From the NCBI GenBank assembly GCA_026710945.1, contig JAPOQA010000041.1, forward strand, positions 1-64,000: a DNA stretch of 64,000 nt, given 5' to 3'. Shown piece by piece: positions 1 to 8,400 of this stretch (position 1 is the stretch's first letter; each line of letters begins with the position of its first letter). The notes beneath the pieces are model-generated. The model did not search any database. It was given only the letters and a program-made list of their open reading frames with translations, and was not told the origin of the DNA. Position numbers and translations under genes: made by a program. This DNA comes from Chloroflexota bacterium (GTDB taxonomy: Bacteria > Chloroflexota > UBA11872 > VXOZ01).

Positions 1-124
1 GTGTGGTTCATGACCCACCACATAGCAGAGCTGAACCTGCGCGGACCTCTGCCCCGTGTAGAAATACCAACTCATGTGTAAAGTATGTCCTCGTACACCT
101 GTAAACTATGTGTCAGGTCTATAC

Positions 125-335
125 ACCCTCTCCCCAAGAGGACGTCTCATAGAAGTATCGCTCGGTGTACACTTGCCCTTCGACAGGCTCAGAGCCTGCC
201 CCGTACTTGATACGGGGGCGAGCGTAACAGGCAACAATCCGTTCATGCTGAGTGCTGCGCGAAGCCCTTGTCGAAGCACGATATGGCTTTTCGAGTCGAC
301 TTACGAGACTGCCTCCCAAGGAGAGGGAGGTCTTC
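125..335. repeat. Dispersed palindromic element, family A long form (first copy)
   Basis: This stretch matches about 36955-37120 almost base for base: a CCTCTCCCC-type end, a TTCGACAGGCTCAG core, AACAGGCAA, a second inverted core (CTTGTCGAAGCACGA) and a GACTG-CCTCCC-GGAGAGG end. Here the core carries an extra 24 bp (195-218, itself a palindrome around CCCGTA/TACGGG) that the other copy lacks. The ORFs crossing it are repeat sequence, not genes. The rest of 1-646 holds no recognisable gene. Confidence 0.7.
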
Positions 336-392
336 TCGCCTGCCGGCCCGGCTTGTGCAGAGTCCTCCTGTGGCTCGTGACCACATCCGCGT

Positions 393-490
393 CATAGTGC
401 AGTACCTTGGTACGGGAAAACACATCCTAACTTACTCATAGTACAGTACCTTGGTACGGGAAAAACGTCCTCACTTACGCATAGTACAGA
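393..490. repeat. Short tandem repeat, 43-44 bp unit, 2.2 copies
   Basis: Units begin at 393, 437 and 480 with CATAGTRCAGTACC. Each of the first two holds the hairpin GTACC-TT-GGTAC followed by GGGAAAA. The third unit is truncated after about 10 bases. No gene overlaps it. Confidence 0.75.
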
Positions 491-646
491 ATCCACTGTC
501 GTCAGAGTCGGATGTGGGACACTGGAGCATGGCGTAAAGCAACGATGCACGAAACGTCGATCCCTTCGCACCACGCTCCAGGCAATTGGGTAAGTGACTA
601 CTCCCTACACAGAGCGCCAGAATCCTCGCCGGCTCTCAGGGTCCGG

Positions 647-1366
647 CTACTCCTCCTCAAGGCGCTCGCCGGTGACAATTATCTTTCCGGGGGAAATCTC
701 GACACTGTCGATGCGCAGACCTTGCGCTTCGCCGACATTCGATGCCAGGAATTCGTTCGCTTGGGCGGAGAGTTGGTCCCGCAACACCTTCGGCATTGCC
801 AGTGCGCCGAGTAGCGCCTCGGTGAATTCGATCTCTACGGTGTCCTCAGTAATGACAAAGTGCCCTTTGGCCTGAATGTTTGCGCGAAACGGCGTCGTAA
901 CCGTGCCGCTCGCCACGAACGCATCCTGCTCGAACGTGACGACCAAATTGCTTATGGGCGGACTATCGAGCGAAGAGATTACCTCACCCAGCAGGGCCGT
1001 GAGATCACTGTCGGTGGCCTCAATTGTGAAGCGACCGGGTTCGTCGGCTTGACTAATAGCGTCTTCAGCCCGTTGGATTGCCGCTGTTTGTTCCGAGACT
1101 ACCTCGGGTGTCGCCATTGAACCTGGCACGGGCGTGCCGGATTCAACCGCTTCGCTAACGGGAGTCTGGGCAGGCGCAGGATCTCTGGCGATTGCTGTGG
1201 TAGGCGTCGGGGTCGCTGCGGCGTCGAGGCCAAAGAGCGAGCTCAGCCCCGGCACTTCAATCGCACCAACGCCTGCGAGCAGAATGACGCCCACGAGGAT
1301 AAGCACGAGGAATAAGGTAAAGAACAAAACTGCGAGCGTCTTATAGACTTGCCACAGGCATCCCAT
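647..1366 (-). CDS. Membrane-anchored hypothetical protein (LmeA/YpmS-like?)
   Basis: 239 residues. A hydrophobic segment at about residues 8-35 is followed by a Pro/Thr/Ala-rich linker (about 50-95) and a compact C-terminal domain (about 100-239) with alternating strands. The segment beginning FTIEATDSDLTALL resembles the lipid-binding TULIP-type extracellular domains of the YpmS/LmeA kind. That is inference from pattern, not a firm family call. The ATG start at 1366 has an AGGA about 9 nt upstream. The anchor-linker-domain layout suggests a protein held on the outer face of the cytoplasmic membrane. It stands alone, with repeats on both sides. Confidence 0.6.
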   Translation of the reverse strand: MGCLWQVYKTLAVLFFTLFLVLILVGVILLAGVGAIEVPGLSSLFGLDAAATPTPTTAIARDPAPAQTPVSEAVESGTPVPGSMATPEVVSEQTAAIQRAEDAISQADEPGRFTIEATDSDLTALLGEVISSLDSPPISNLVVTFEQDAFVASGTVTTPFRANIQAKGHFVITEDTVEIEFTEALLGALAMPKVLRDQLSAQANEFLASNVGEAQGLRIDSVEISPGKIIVTGERLEEE

Positions 1367-1536
1367 GTAATGTCATCCTGAGTTGATAGGTCTTCGCATT
1401 CTCCATGGTACAATACCGGCTGCGCTGGGTTGGTGTTGCCACTTACAGCGGCCACGATACCGCGCGAAGTGCTGATTGGATAGATGTGAGGCCCCTGCGA
1501 CGAACTTCAGAGGCGAGCTGAGTTGCGTCTCCGTTC

Positions 1537-1563
1537 ATCCTTCGACAGGCTCAGGACGAACGG
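1537..1563. repeat. Family A repeat copy
   Basis: CCTTCGACAGGCTCAGGACGAACGG core. Other copies or inverted copies lie near 178, 263, 1803, 1855, 32325, 32388, 37010, 37058, 43238, 47820, 48135, 48195, 52535, 52617 and 57127. Its last bases run directly into the 20-bp tandem array at 1558. Confidence 0.8.
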
Positions 1564-1651
1564 AGATGGACCTTTTCGAACGGAGACAGGCCGTTCCGAA
1601 CGGAGACTGGCCTTTTCGGGCGAGGACAGACCGTTCCGAATGGAAACGGCC
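1558..1651. repeat. 20-bp tandem repeat array, 4.7 copies
   Basis: Units start at 1558, 1578, 1598, 1618 and 1638 with the consensus GAACGGAGAC-N-GGCC. Units 1 and 3 end in CCTTTTC and units 2 and 4 end in CCGTTCC, so there is a 40-bp higher-order period. The first unit reuses the end of a family A repeat. Nothing in 1652-1900 looks like a gene. Confidence 0.85.
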
Positions 1652-1900
1652 TTACGGAAACTCCCTCCTTTAGTGAATCTTGTTCCTTGCTAGGCAATCG
1701 ATTGCTAACGACTTAGAGCCTGTTTGCGAATTCATTAGAGGGAGCCTGTAGAGCCGATGGAGACCGTTCGTGCTGAGGGCTGCGCGCGGCCGGCTTCGCG
1801 TAGCCCTTGTCGAAGCATGAATAGTCTTTTGCCAACTCACGGCGGTTCCATTCACCCTTCGACAAGCTCAGGGCGAACGGATGGTGTTGCCCAATCTTCC

Positions 1901-2080
1901 ATCGCGAACACTCTCTTACAGTTGCGAACGCTCTCTTACAGTCGCGAACGCTCTCTTGCAGTAACGAACGCTCTCTTGCAGTAACGAACGCTCTTGTGCA
2001 GTTGCAAGCGCTCTCTTGCAGTTGCGAACGTTCTCTTGCAGTTGCGAACGCTCTTTTTTGGATGCGAGCACTCTCTTACA
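1901..2080. repeat. 20-bp direct-repeat array, nine copies
   Basis: Nine exact-length units start every 20 bases from 1901 to 2061, with the consensus GTTGCGAACGCTCTCTTGCA. Variation is mostly in bases 2-4 and at the middle of the unit. There are no spacers, so this is not CRISPR. A family A repeat lies 20 bp upstream (1855-1880). Confidence 0.9.
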
Positions 2081-2094
2081 GCTAGGTCATCCGC

Positions 2095-2685
2095 ATGGGC
2101 AGGAAGCAAGCGGCGGAACAGCATCTTGACCAGGTAGCGGCGCTTCGCTGCAAGGGGTTCAAGACGCTCGACGGTCTTGAGCACGCTCGGCTCCGGTCGC
2201 CGCGGTGCCCGGCTTTGACTGCTCCTGAATGGGGACTCCTCACCGCATTCGGTCTTGGCACGCTGGAGGAGGTGCAACAGCGCATGAACGAACGCGCCCT
2301 GCTTGCCGCGTACGATGGCGCGCCGAGTTCGCTGTGTGAGATGCGCATTGAGCGTGCGCCGGCAGCGATGGGGAACGGGTGTGCGCCGAGCTGCACAGAA
2401 TCACGCGTCGCGGCACAACGGGAAACGGTGCTGGAAACCAGGATGGATTACGACCCGGATAGGCTCCGCGCGTGTGTGCGTTACATGGTTGCGTCGAAGG
2501 AGAGTGAAACGGCAGCGGGCGGACAACCGCTTGAAACAGCAGACAGCCGGTTTCATGCCGTTACGTTTGACGTCCGCACCGGCGGCGTCGTGCAGAGAGA
2601 ATACGGCACGATCCGGCAGGTTCCCGGCCAAGCCGCGGCACAGCATGACGTTGCAATGGAAACCGTCGCGCAGCGTGTGCCGTGA
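2095..2685 (+). CDS. Doubtful hypothetical ORF
   Basis: 196 residues with no recognised domain. It is soluble, lacks signal or membrane segments, and has no clear ribosome-binding site. Competing ORFs on both strands (for example 2303-2968 and 2401-2793) are no better. It begins just after the 20-bp repeat array. It may be non-coding or the remnant of a decayed gene. Family F repeat sequence (GCGGGCAAGCTCCCGCGCTAC) occurs downstream near 2786, which argues that 2690-2940 is intergenic. Confidence 0.2.
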   Translation: MGRKQAAEQHLDQVAALRCKGFKTLDGLEHARLRSPRCPALTAPEWGLLTAFGLGTLEEVQQRMNERALLAAYDGAPSSLCEMRIERAPAAMGNGCAPSCTESRVAAQRETVLETRMDYDPDRLRACVRYMVASKESETAAGGQPLETADSRFHAVTFDVRTGGVVQREYGTIRQVPGQAAAQHDVAMETVAQRVP

Positions 2686-2949
2686 GCAACGAGACTCTCG
2701 CCGAGGCGGACTCAGCCGCGCTCCCGGGCGCGTGCGGGTAAGCCGCCGTGCCGAGACGGTGTCTCCTTGTTGGCAGCGAGAAGTGGCGGGCAAGCTCCCG
2801 CGCTACGGTTGGTCAATGAGGCCCAATCTTGTGCTGGCAAGAGCATGCCGATCGAGTCCAGACGGACCGCATAGTTGCAACGGACACGGACGAATCGGCA
2901 AAGTAGATGCTGCTAGTTTCACAAGAGTTCCCGGCATGGAAGGTCGCGC

Positions 2950-3708
2950 GTGTCGCTGCTTAGTTTGACCGAGTTTCAAACACTTCTCTTGCTCGGCGGC
3001 ATGGTGACGTTCTTTGCTGCCACGGTTGCCGGCATGACGGGATTCGGTTACGGGCTGGTCAGTGTGCCGCTGCTCATGGTTGTGCTGCCGCCACGAGTGG
3101 TTGTGCCTGCCGTGACAACGCACATCCTCTTGCTCTCGCTGCTCATACTTCTGGAAGTAATCAAGAAGGTTGACGTACGGCGCATTTGGCCGTTGATGTT
3201 GACCGGGTTGTTTGGGTTGCCGCTTGGAATCTACGTGCTTCTCGCCTTGAGCGAGAGCGCCCTAAGGGCCATTACCGGCGTCGTGATTGTGCTCTTCGCG
3301 CTCGCCTTGCTCCTGGGCCTCAATCTCGAAATTAAGAACGAAAAACTCGCACTCGCGCCGGTGGGCATTGCGAGCGGACTGCTTGCCTCGGGTATAGCCA
3401 TGGCCGGACCGCCGGTGATCCTCTTCTTCTCCAATCAAGGCATGCTCAAGCAGGTCTTTCGCGCAAACCTGGCAGCCTACTTTGTATTCCTCAACACCCT
3501 AACCATTCCCGCCCATGCGGCGAGCGGGCTCATTACGGGAGAGGTGGTGCGGTTTGCGCTGCTCTTCTTGCCGACGCTGGTCGCGGGCATGGTGCTTGGC
3601 AGCTTCCTGTCGCGCAGAGTGCCGGAGGTGCACTTTCGCCGTGTCGTCTTGGTTGTCGTGCTGTGCTCCGGGCTGCTCTCGATTACTTCCGGTCTGGGGA
3701 TCTTCTAG
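2950..3708 (+). CDS. TauE/SafE-family sulfite/anion exporter
   Basis: 252 residues and seven to eight hydrophobic segments, starting GTG at 2950. The first helix ends in the family's glycine-rich stretch (GMTGFGYGLVSVPLL, about residues 28-42). The second repeat half carries SGIAMAGPPVILFF (about 148-161), matching the duplicated TauE/SafE architecture. Members export or take up sulfite, sulfoacetate and other small anions across the cytoplasmic membrane; the substrate here is unknown. It stands alone with no sulfur genes beside it. Confidence 0.85.
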   Translation: MSLLSLTEFQTLLLLGGMVTFFAATVAGMTGFGYGLVSVPLLMVVLPPRVVVPAVTTHILLLSLLILLEVIKKVDVRRIWPLMLTGLFGLPLGIYVLLALSESALRAITGVVIVLFALALLLGLNLEIKNEKLALAPVGIASGLLASGIAMAGPPVILFFSNQGMLKQVFRANLAAYFVFLNTLTIPAHAASGLITGEVVRFALLFLPTLVAGMVLGSFLSRRVPEVHFRRVVLVVVLCSGLLSITSGLGIF

Positions 3709-3721
3709 GCTGTGTTTGAAC

Positions 3722-3840
3722 TAATGTCATTCCGAGCGAAAGCGAGGAATCTAGTGCCATACTCTACGCAGTCTGTAGACCCAACACTCTAGATTCCGCG
3801 CTCTTAGCGACACTACGCTGCGCTCCGTTCGGAATGACAT
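3722..3840. repeat. Family B inverted-repeat element (MITE-like), intact copy
   Basis: ATGTCATTCCGAGCG...GAATCTAG on the left and CTAGATTCC...CGGAATGACAT on the right flank a spacer of about 32 bp. Half copies of the right arm lie at 6988-7019 and 61738-61768. Another full copy is interrupted by the transposon at 25439. The remaining bases to 3942 show nothing else. Confidence 0.8.
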
Positions 3841-3942
3841 GTGCAATGGTCATATACGCAGGTACATCCATCGATCTTTCTCCCAAGTCTGTCAACGAAT
3901 TAGTCGACACTTACAGGAATGACGGCGAAGTGTAGACGCACC

Positions 3943-4485
3943 TTAGGCAAAGCCGGTTGCGCGGAGCGTCTTCATGACCGCTTCCCAGCGGGCGGGGTAG
4001 CTCTCGTGGCTCATGAACGGCTCAAAGCCTAGCTTCAGATAGATGTGGATTGCCGGGAGACGCACGTCGTCGGTGAGCAACTGCACCGATTCAAAGCCTC
4101 GCTCCCGTAAGCGGTGCAAGACCGCGAGGGAAAGCCAGTACCCCAAGCCAGCACCGCGGTGGTCCGGGTGCACGCACACCATGTGCACGGTGCCGCGCTC
4201 GGGCGGGTTCTTCTCATCATGAAACGCAGTGGCGGTTCCGACCACAGCTTCGCCCTCAACGGCAAAGAACATGCCTCCAGGATCGAATCCCGGTGCTGAG
4301 ATGATGTTCTCGCGGCACGCTTCCACCGTCCAACGAGAGTTCATGGCTACCCCCACAAGCTCCGTCCACAGCACCTCGTCATTGGGTTGATAGGAGCGGA
4401 TGCGGTAGGGTTCCGGCACGTGCAAAGGGGGCAGGTCTTCCAAATGCGGGCGTACCATTATCAGTTGCGGATTTGACGCGCTCAC
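3943..4485 (-). CDS. GNAT-family N-acetyltransferase
   Basis: 180 residues. The acetyl-CoA-binding motif A is visible as VCVHPDHRGAGLGYWLSLAVL (about residues 103-123), with R/Q-x-x-G-x-G/A as HRGAGLG. It is followed by the motif B-like IYLKLGFEPF. The start is GTG at 4485, preceded by AAAGGAG with 7 nt spacing. It lies 43 bp downstream of the small HTH reading frame on the same strand and may be the last gene of the 7886-3943 group. The acceptor substrate is unknown. Confidence 0.85.
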   Translation of the reverse strand: MSASNPQLIMVRPHLEDLPPLHVPEPYRIRSYQPNDEVLWTELVGVAMNSRWTVEACRENIISAPGFDPGGMFFAVEGEAVVGTATAFHDEKNPPERGTVHMVCVHPDHRGAGLGYWLSLAVLHRLRERGFESVQLLTDDVRLPAIHIYLKLGFEPFMSHESYPARWEAVMKTLRATGFA

Positions 4486-4528
4486 CGCGCTACTCCTTTG
4501 GCTGCGTTTGCAGTTGGATCACAAATAT

Positions 4529-4729
4529 CTATGCACCCTTAGGACGCCCCCCTATCGCTTCGGTCTTGCCTGGAAGTATCGTGTACGGATTCGGAATGCG
4601 CCAGTCTCTGCCCATGCGCTTCACTCCTGGAATGCGCTTGGCATTGATAAGCTGGCCTACTCTCTGTCTCGATACCCCCTCGCGCTCAGCTACCTCTAAG
4701 GTGCTGAACGTCTTGGGCGTTTCAGACAT
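4529..4729 (-). CDS. Small excisionase/MerR-like HTH protein nested in frame at the enolase 3' end
   Basis: 66 residues from an internal ATG at 4729. A strong Shine-Dalgarno (AAAGGAG) lies 5 nt before the ATG, which would be pointless for a purely internal domain. The sequence STLEVAEREGVSRQRVGQLI (residues 9-28), followed by RIPGVKRMGRDWRIP, is the helix-turn-helix plus wing layout of excisionase-type DNA-binding proteins. It is in the same frame as the enolase with no stop between them, so both a long fusion and a free HTH protein can be made. It may regulate this catabolic group; that is inference. Confidence 0.6.
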   Translation of the reverse strand: MSETPKTFSTLEVAEREGVSRQRVGQLINAKRIPGVKRMGRDWRIPNPYTILPGKTEAIGGRPKGA

Positions 4730-5905
4730 TTGCTCTCCTTTCGCTGTGAAATTGAAGATAGACCCGCCCCAGGTATCCACGGTCGGGCGGCTCCAGGGCG
4801 TGGGAATGTTTCGGTACGGGTGTTTGCGCAACTCTTCCTCATCCAGTTCAATGCCCAGTCCCGGCGCGTCAGGTATGCGCAGCGTGCCGTCCGGTTGCAG
4901 GACTTCCAGCGAGTCCTTGACGATATCCTGCCGCCAGGGGCAGCCGAACAAGAATGACTCGAGGATGAGCACGTTGGGGATGCTGCCCACCGCCTGGAGG
5001 GTTGCCGCCATTGCCACCGGGCCGTACGGATTGTGGGGGGCCACGGGAATGTCGTAGGTCTCGGCCCACGCCGCAATCTTCTTGGCCTCCAAGATGCCGC
5101 CCGTGTGGCTGACATCGGGCTGGATGATGTCGAGAATCTGCTGCTCGATGTACTCGCGAAAGCCCCAGCGGGTGAAGAAGCGTTCGCCCGCTGCGATGGG
5201 CATACCGATGTGCGCCTGCGCCAGTTTGGCATACGCGGCGGGATTGTCCGGTCGGAGCGGTTCCTCGTAGAAAAACGGCCGGTAGGGCCGCAACGCTTCA
5301 GCGGCCGCAATCGCGCTTGTGACATTGAGGCGCCCGTGCACCTCAATGCAGAGGTCAATTTCGTCGCCGACGGCCTCGCGCACGGCAGCGACACTGGCTG
5401 TTGCTTCCTGGATTTCCCGCTCCGAGGCTGTAATCCATGAAGTGAAGGGGTCCCACTTCAGGGCAGTGTAACCTTGCGCCACCACCGTTTGGGCTGCCGT
5501 GGCAAATTCGTCCGGCGTGCTCGCGCCTTCAAACCAGCCGTTGGCGTAGACGCGCACGCGGTCGCGGCACGGTCCGCCCAGCAGCGCGTGCACCGGCAGC
5601 CCGGCGTCCTTGCCCTTGACATCCCAACACGCCTGTTCCAACGCGCTGATGGCGGTGTTGTAGACCGGCCCGGTACCGCCGTACTCGCCGCGGTGCAAGA
5701 GCTGGAGATTGGCTTCGATGTGCCGTGGGTCTTCGCCGATGAGCACGGCGCCGAGTTCTTTGATAGCGGTAGCCGCAGTGTGTTCCTTCCACGCCAGCGG
5801 CGCTTCCCCCCAGCCGTGGAGACCGGTGTCCGTGGTGACCTTGGCAAAGACCCAGTTCCACCACTGGCCGTCGACAATGTACGTCCGTATTTCCCGGATT
5901 TTCAT
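4529..5905 (-). CDS. Galactonate dehydratase-like enolase-superfamily enzyme with C-terminal HTH extension
   Basis: 458 residues from ATG 5905, which follows the upstream stop codon by 4 nt (TAATACTATG); upstream in-frame Mets lie inside the creatininase gene. Residues 1 to about 392 are a mandelate racemase/muconate-lactonizing-type enzyme: ALKWDPF, CIEVHGRL, FYEEPL and AAGERFF give the metal-ligand acids, and PHNPYGPV gives the catalytic His seen in DgoD-like dehydratases. It probably dehydrates an aldonic acid. There is then no stop codon, and the frame continues into a 66-residue excisionase/MerR-like HTH that has its own ribosome-binding site (see 4529-4729). Family members usually end near residue 390, so the extension is unusual. 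The protein may be a true fusion or the product of a lost stop codon. Confidence 0.85.
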   Translation of the reverse strand: MKIREIRTYIVDGQWWNWVFAKVTTDTGLHGWGEAPLAWKEHTAATAIKELGAVLIGEDPRHIEANLQLLHRGEYGGTGPVYNTAISALEQACWDVKGKDAGLPVHALLGGPCRDRVRVYANGWFEGASTPDEFATAAQTVVAQGYTALKWDPFTSWITASEREIQEATASVAAVREAVGDEIDLCIEVHGRLNVTSAIAAAEALRPYRPFFYEEPLRPDNPAAYAKLAQAHIGMPIAAGERFFTRWGFREYIEQQILDIIQPDVSHTGGILEAKKIAAWAETYDIPVAPHNPYGPVAMAATLQAVGSIPNVLILESFLFGCPWRQDIVKDSLEVLQPDGTLRIPDAPGLGIELDEEELRKHPYRNIPTPWSRPTVDTWGGSIFNFTAKGEQMSETPKTFSTLEVAEREGVSRQRVGQLINAKRIPGVKRMGRDWRIPNPYTILPGKTEAIGGRPKGA

Positions 5906-5909
5906 AGTA

Positions 5910-6668
5910 TTAGGACATAGGTGTCTTATGAAACGTGCGGATGAACGCGACGAGATTCTTGGTGATGGCGTCCAACAGGACTTTGCCTTTTGCCGCCGTT
6001 GCCAGAGTAGGATCGCCATTCACGCCGGTTGTGCCCGGATCAAAGACCGGCCAGAAGTAGACGGGACCGCCCGAGGGCAAGCGGGACGGCGGGAATCTCA
6101 TGTCCTTTACCGTGGTATTCATGTCGACTAATTCTTGTCTGAGATGCAGCATCAGTGACGTCTCAACTTCACAGGCGTGGCCGACTTTCTTGCGTTCGCC
6201 TTCGAGCACTGCCGCGATGTCAGCGGCTGCTAGGTCCCAGTACGTCGCGGCGGCGATTTCGATGCCTGCGGCGCCAAGTTTCATGGTGGTGGCTTTCATG
6301 GTCTGATCGTTGCCACCGTGGCCGTTGAGCAGCAAGATATGCCGGAACCCGTGCTGCCACATGCAGGTTACGACCTCGGCAATCACCTGGGAGAACGTGT
6401 CAACGGACAGGGTAAGCGTGCCGGTGAAATGCATGTGGTGCGGTGAAACACCCGTCCACAGCGGCGGGGCTATCAATACCGGCACTTCGGATACGAGTTC
6501 TTGCGCCGCCGCCAAAGCAACGGTTTCCGCCAAAAAGATGTCGGTATCCACCGGCAGGTGGCGGCCGTGCTGCTCGATTGACCCGACCGGCAGAATAACC
6601 ACCGCGTCGTGGTCGCGCATCTCCGCGATTTCGTCCCGGTTCATGTGCTGCCAAACGTAGCGTTCCAT
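5910..6668 (-). CDS. Creatininase-family amidohydrolase
   Basis: 252 residues from ATG 6668, chosen because AAGGAG sits 7 nt upstream; an in-frame ATG at 6686 lies before that site. GSIEQHGRHLPVDTD (about residues 29-43) gives Glu, His and Asp metal ligands, and LNGHGGN follows near residue 113. This is the binuclear-metal signature of creatininase and of MftE-type peptidases. Family members hydrolyse cyclic or linear amides. It is translationally linked to the enolase-superfamily gene (4 bp gap). The true substrate is not shown by the sequence. Confidence 0.87.
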   Translation of the reverse strand: MERYVWQHMNRDEIAEMRDHDAVVILPVGSIEQHGRHLPVDTDIFLAETVALAAAQELVSEVPVLIAPPLWTGVSPHHMHFTGTLTLSVDTFSQVIAEVVTCMWQHGFRHILLLNGHGGNDQTMKATTMKLGAAGIEIAAATYWDLAAADIAAVLEGERKKVGHACEVETSLMLHLRQELVDMNTTVKDMRFPPSRLPSGGPVYFWPVFDPGTTGVNGDPTLATAAKGKVLLDAITKNLVAFIRTFHKTPMS

Positions 6669-7058
6669 GGTTCTCTCCTTATGCATTCGGCACGTGTGTC
6701 GCTATGCCGTGAGGCTATTTCAAAATTCCTCGCCACTCCCGTGCAGAGCCGAACCCCAAACTTCCCGCCTGCGCAGGAGTGACCTCCGGCAGCGTAGGTT
6801 TGCAATTCCGTATCGAGTACGGGACAGGCCCTGCGCTTGCCCGAGACTCTCGTCTATGCGGGTGCGGCGGCTGAAGCTCATCACTTCCGCGCCTCACCCC
6901 GATCCGTCATTCCCGCGTAGGCGGGAATCCATCTTCTCCGTGTCGACCGAGCACCGGGCCGGCCTGGGGACAAGCTCCCGCGCGTTACTCTAGATTCCTC
7001 GCTCCGCTCGGAATGACATAAAGCGCCTGTGCTACCTCGTACTCACGTGGCGCCGACA
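6669..7058. repeat. Repeat-filled intergenic region
   Basis: No gene is seen. It contains a stand-alone copy of the 24-bp palindrome found inside family A copies (6808-6829), a family C palindrome (GTCATTCCCGCGTAGGCGGGAATCCAT, 6906-6932), family F-like CAAGCTCCCGCGC (about 6970) and the right arm of a family B element (6988-7019). Confidence 0.75.
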
Positions 7059-7886
7059 TCAGAGTGTGTCTCCACCCGGCGCGGAATACGGCTGGATCAG
7101 CTTTGCGGTGCTCAGCGCCTTCAGCACGCTGTCGCCGCGGTATTCGACAGTTCTCGAGTCAATCTTAGTGCAGCCTTCCCCATCAAAGTAAATGCGGTCG
7201 ACGAGGTCCGTGCTGTTGTAACGAATGCGCACCGTCACCGGCGGGCTGACCGTGTAGGGTGTGAACTCACGCCCGCGCGCCACGGCGCTGCGCGCTTTCT
7301 CTTGCAGCAATTCCCGCGCCCGCTGTGGCGAGAGCATGCGCGCCGCATGGCGCCCCAGGGCTTGCTTCACTTGCGCCGTCTCGATGTCCCCGAGGAGATC
7401 ACGGGCCTCGGCGCAGGCCTTATCGTCGCCGGTGACCAGACCGACCGGCACGCCGTGCGCACCGGCAATCGCGGCATCGATCATAATTTCCCCTGCCGGC
7501 AGGCCGTTGATCGTAATGTCCTGATAGGAAGCCGAACTCATGGTGTGGTCCCGCACGGCATTTGCCGTGCCGGACATGGCATGGTAGCCCACCAACATCA
7601 TGACATCGGAATCTTCCAAGAATGGGAATCGTTCCTGGTGGGCGCCACCCATGAGGTAGTCGGCGTCGGGGTGCAATTCCTCATACATGAAGTTGAACCC
7701 GGAGGCATGGGCGTCTATCACGACAACTTCATCAGCGCCCCCGTCGAGTGCGCCGGTGATGACGGCATTCGTATCATTCACCAACATGCGGCGCGCTTCT
7801 TGATAGAACAACCTGCCGTGCAAGAGTTGCTCCGAGATGATGACGCCACTGATCCCTTCCATGTCAACGGCAATGTATGCTTTCAT
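7059..7886 (-). CDS. M55-family D-aminopeptidase (DppA-like)
   Basis: 275 residues. It opens MKAYIAVDMEGISG, the conserved S/A-x-D-x-E-G metal-binding start of family M55. Further conserved pieces are VVIDAHASG (about residue 55), LVGYHAMSG (about 97) and the EIMIDAAIAGAHGVPVGLVTGDD stretch (about 132-155). These zinc-dependent enzymes form decameric rings and release N-terminal D-amino acids from short peptides. The gene heads a minus-strand set with creatininase-like and enolase-like enzymes, suggesting scavenging of peptide or amide compounds. No peptide transporter is adjacent. Confidence 0.9.
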   Translation of the reverse strand: MKAYIAVDMEGISGVIISEQLLHGRLFYQEARRMLVNDTNAVITGALDGGADEVVVIDAHASGFNFMYEELHPDADYLMGGAHQERFPFLEDSDVMMLVGYHAMSGTANAVRDHTMSSASYQDITINGLPAGEIMIDAAIAGAHGVPVGLVTGDDKACAEARDLLGDIETAQVKQALGRHAARMLSPQRARELLQEKARSAVARGREFTPYTVSPPVTVRIRYNSTDLVDRIYFDGEGCTKIDSRTVEYRGDSVLKALSTAKLIQPYSAPGGDTL

Positions 7887-8212
7887 ATCCGTGCACTTCT
7901 CCTGGGCAAAATCTCTCGATACGTCCCTCGTACTTGCAGCCGGGGAGCGGTCGCCACTGCCGCGAGACTTGAGCTAGAGTCTTCGCTGGTGGTGTCCGCC
8001 GGCTCAAGCGATGTTGCCGCGCCGCGCGCAGGATCGGTTCAGTTCCATATTGAATGAACATCAGTCTGGCACGGCGGGCCGATCAAATGCTCCCAACTGG
8101 CTGCGACAACGGAGGGGCACGCCCAACCCCGCCAATGCTAGACAAAGACACGCTATTATAGTCACGCGCGGCGCTATTCGTAAACGCGCACCTAGCCTTA
8201 GCCTATGCTTAG

Positions 8213-8241
8213 CTGACATGCATCGAAAACTATGGTACTCT
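8213..8241 (+). promoter_or_regulatory. Candidate promoter for the propeller-protein gene
   Basis: CTGACA (8213-8218) and TACTCT (8236-8241) are 17 nt apart. The leader downstream contains a hairpin, TTAGGGAA/TTCCCTAA with a 7-nt loop (8288-8310). The match to the -10 consensus is only moderate. The remainder of 7887-8400 shows no gene. Confidence 0.4.
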
Positions 8242-8400
8242 CAAGGGGTACGTAACTTGCGTGCGTATCTCTCACGCGAGCCTCAACTTAGGGAAGGGCA
8301 CTTTCCCTAAACCCCCTTGATGTGCACTAGCGGCACTTTCGTAGTGAAATCAGAAGATTCTGGCAGCCAATTCGACTGTGAAGAGGAGAATTATCCCACT

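Noticed and set aside
1901-2080. Possible CRISPR array
   Set aside because: Units are directly abutting with no unique spacers, and no cas gene is present.
2303-2968. 221-residue plus-strand ORF
   Set aside because: Arg-rich shadow-like composition, overlaps another weak ORF and the TauE start, and contains repeat sequence.
7029-8057. 342-residue plus-strand ORF opposite the M55 gene
   Set aside because: It lies antisense to a clear M55 peptidase and has no recognisable domain.
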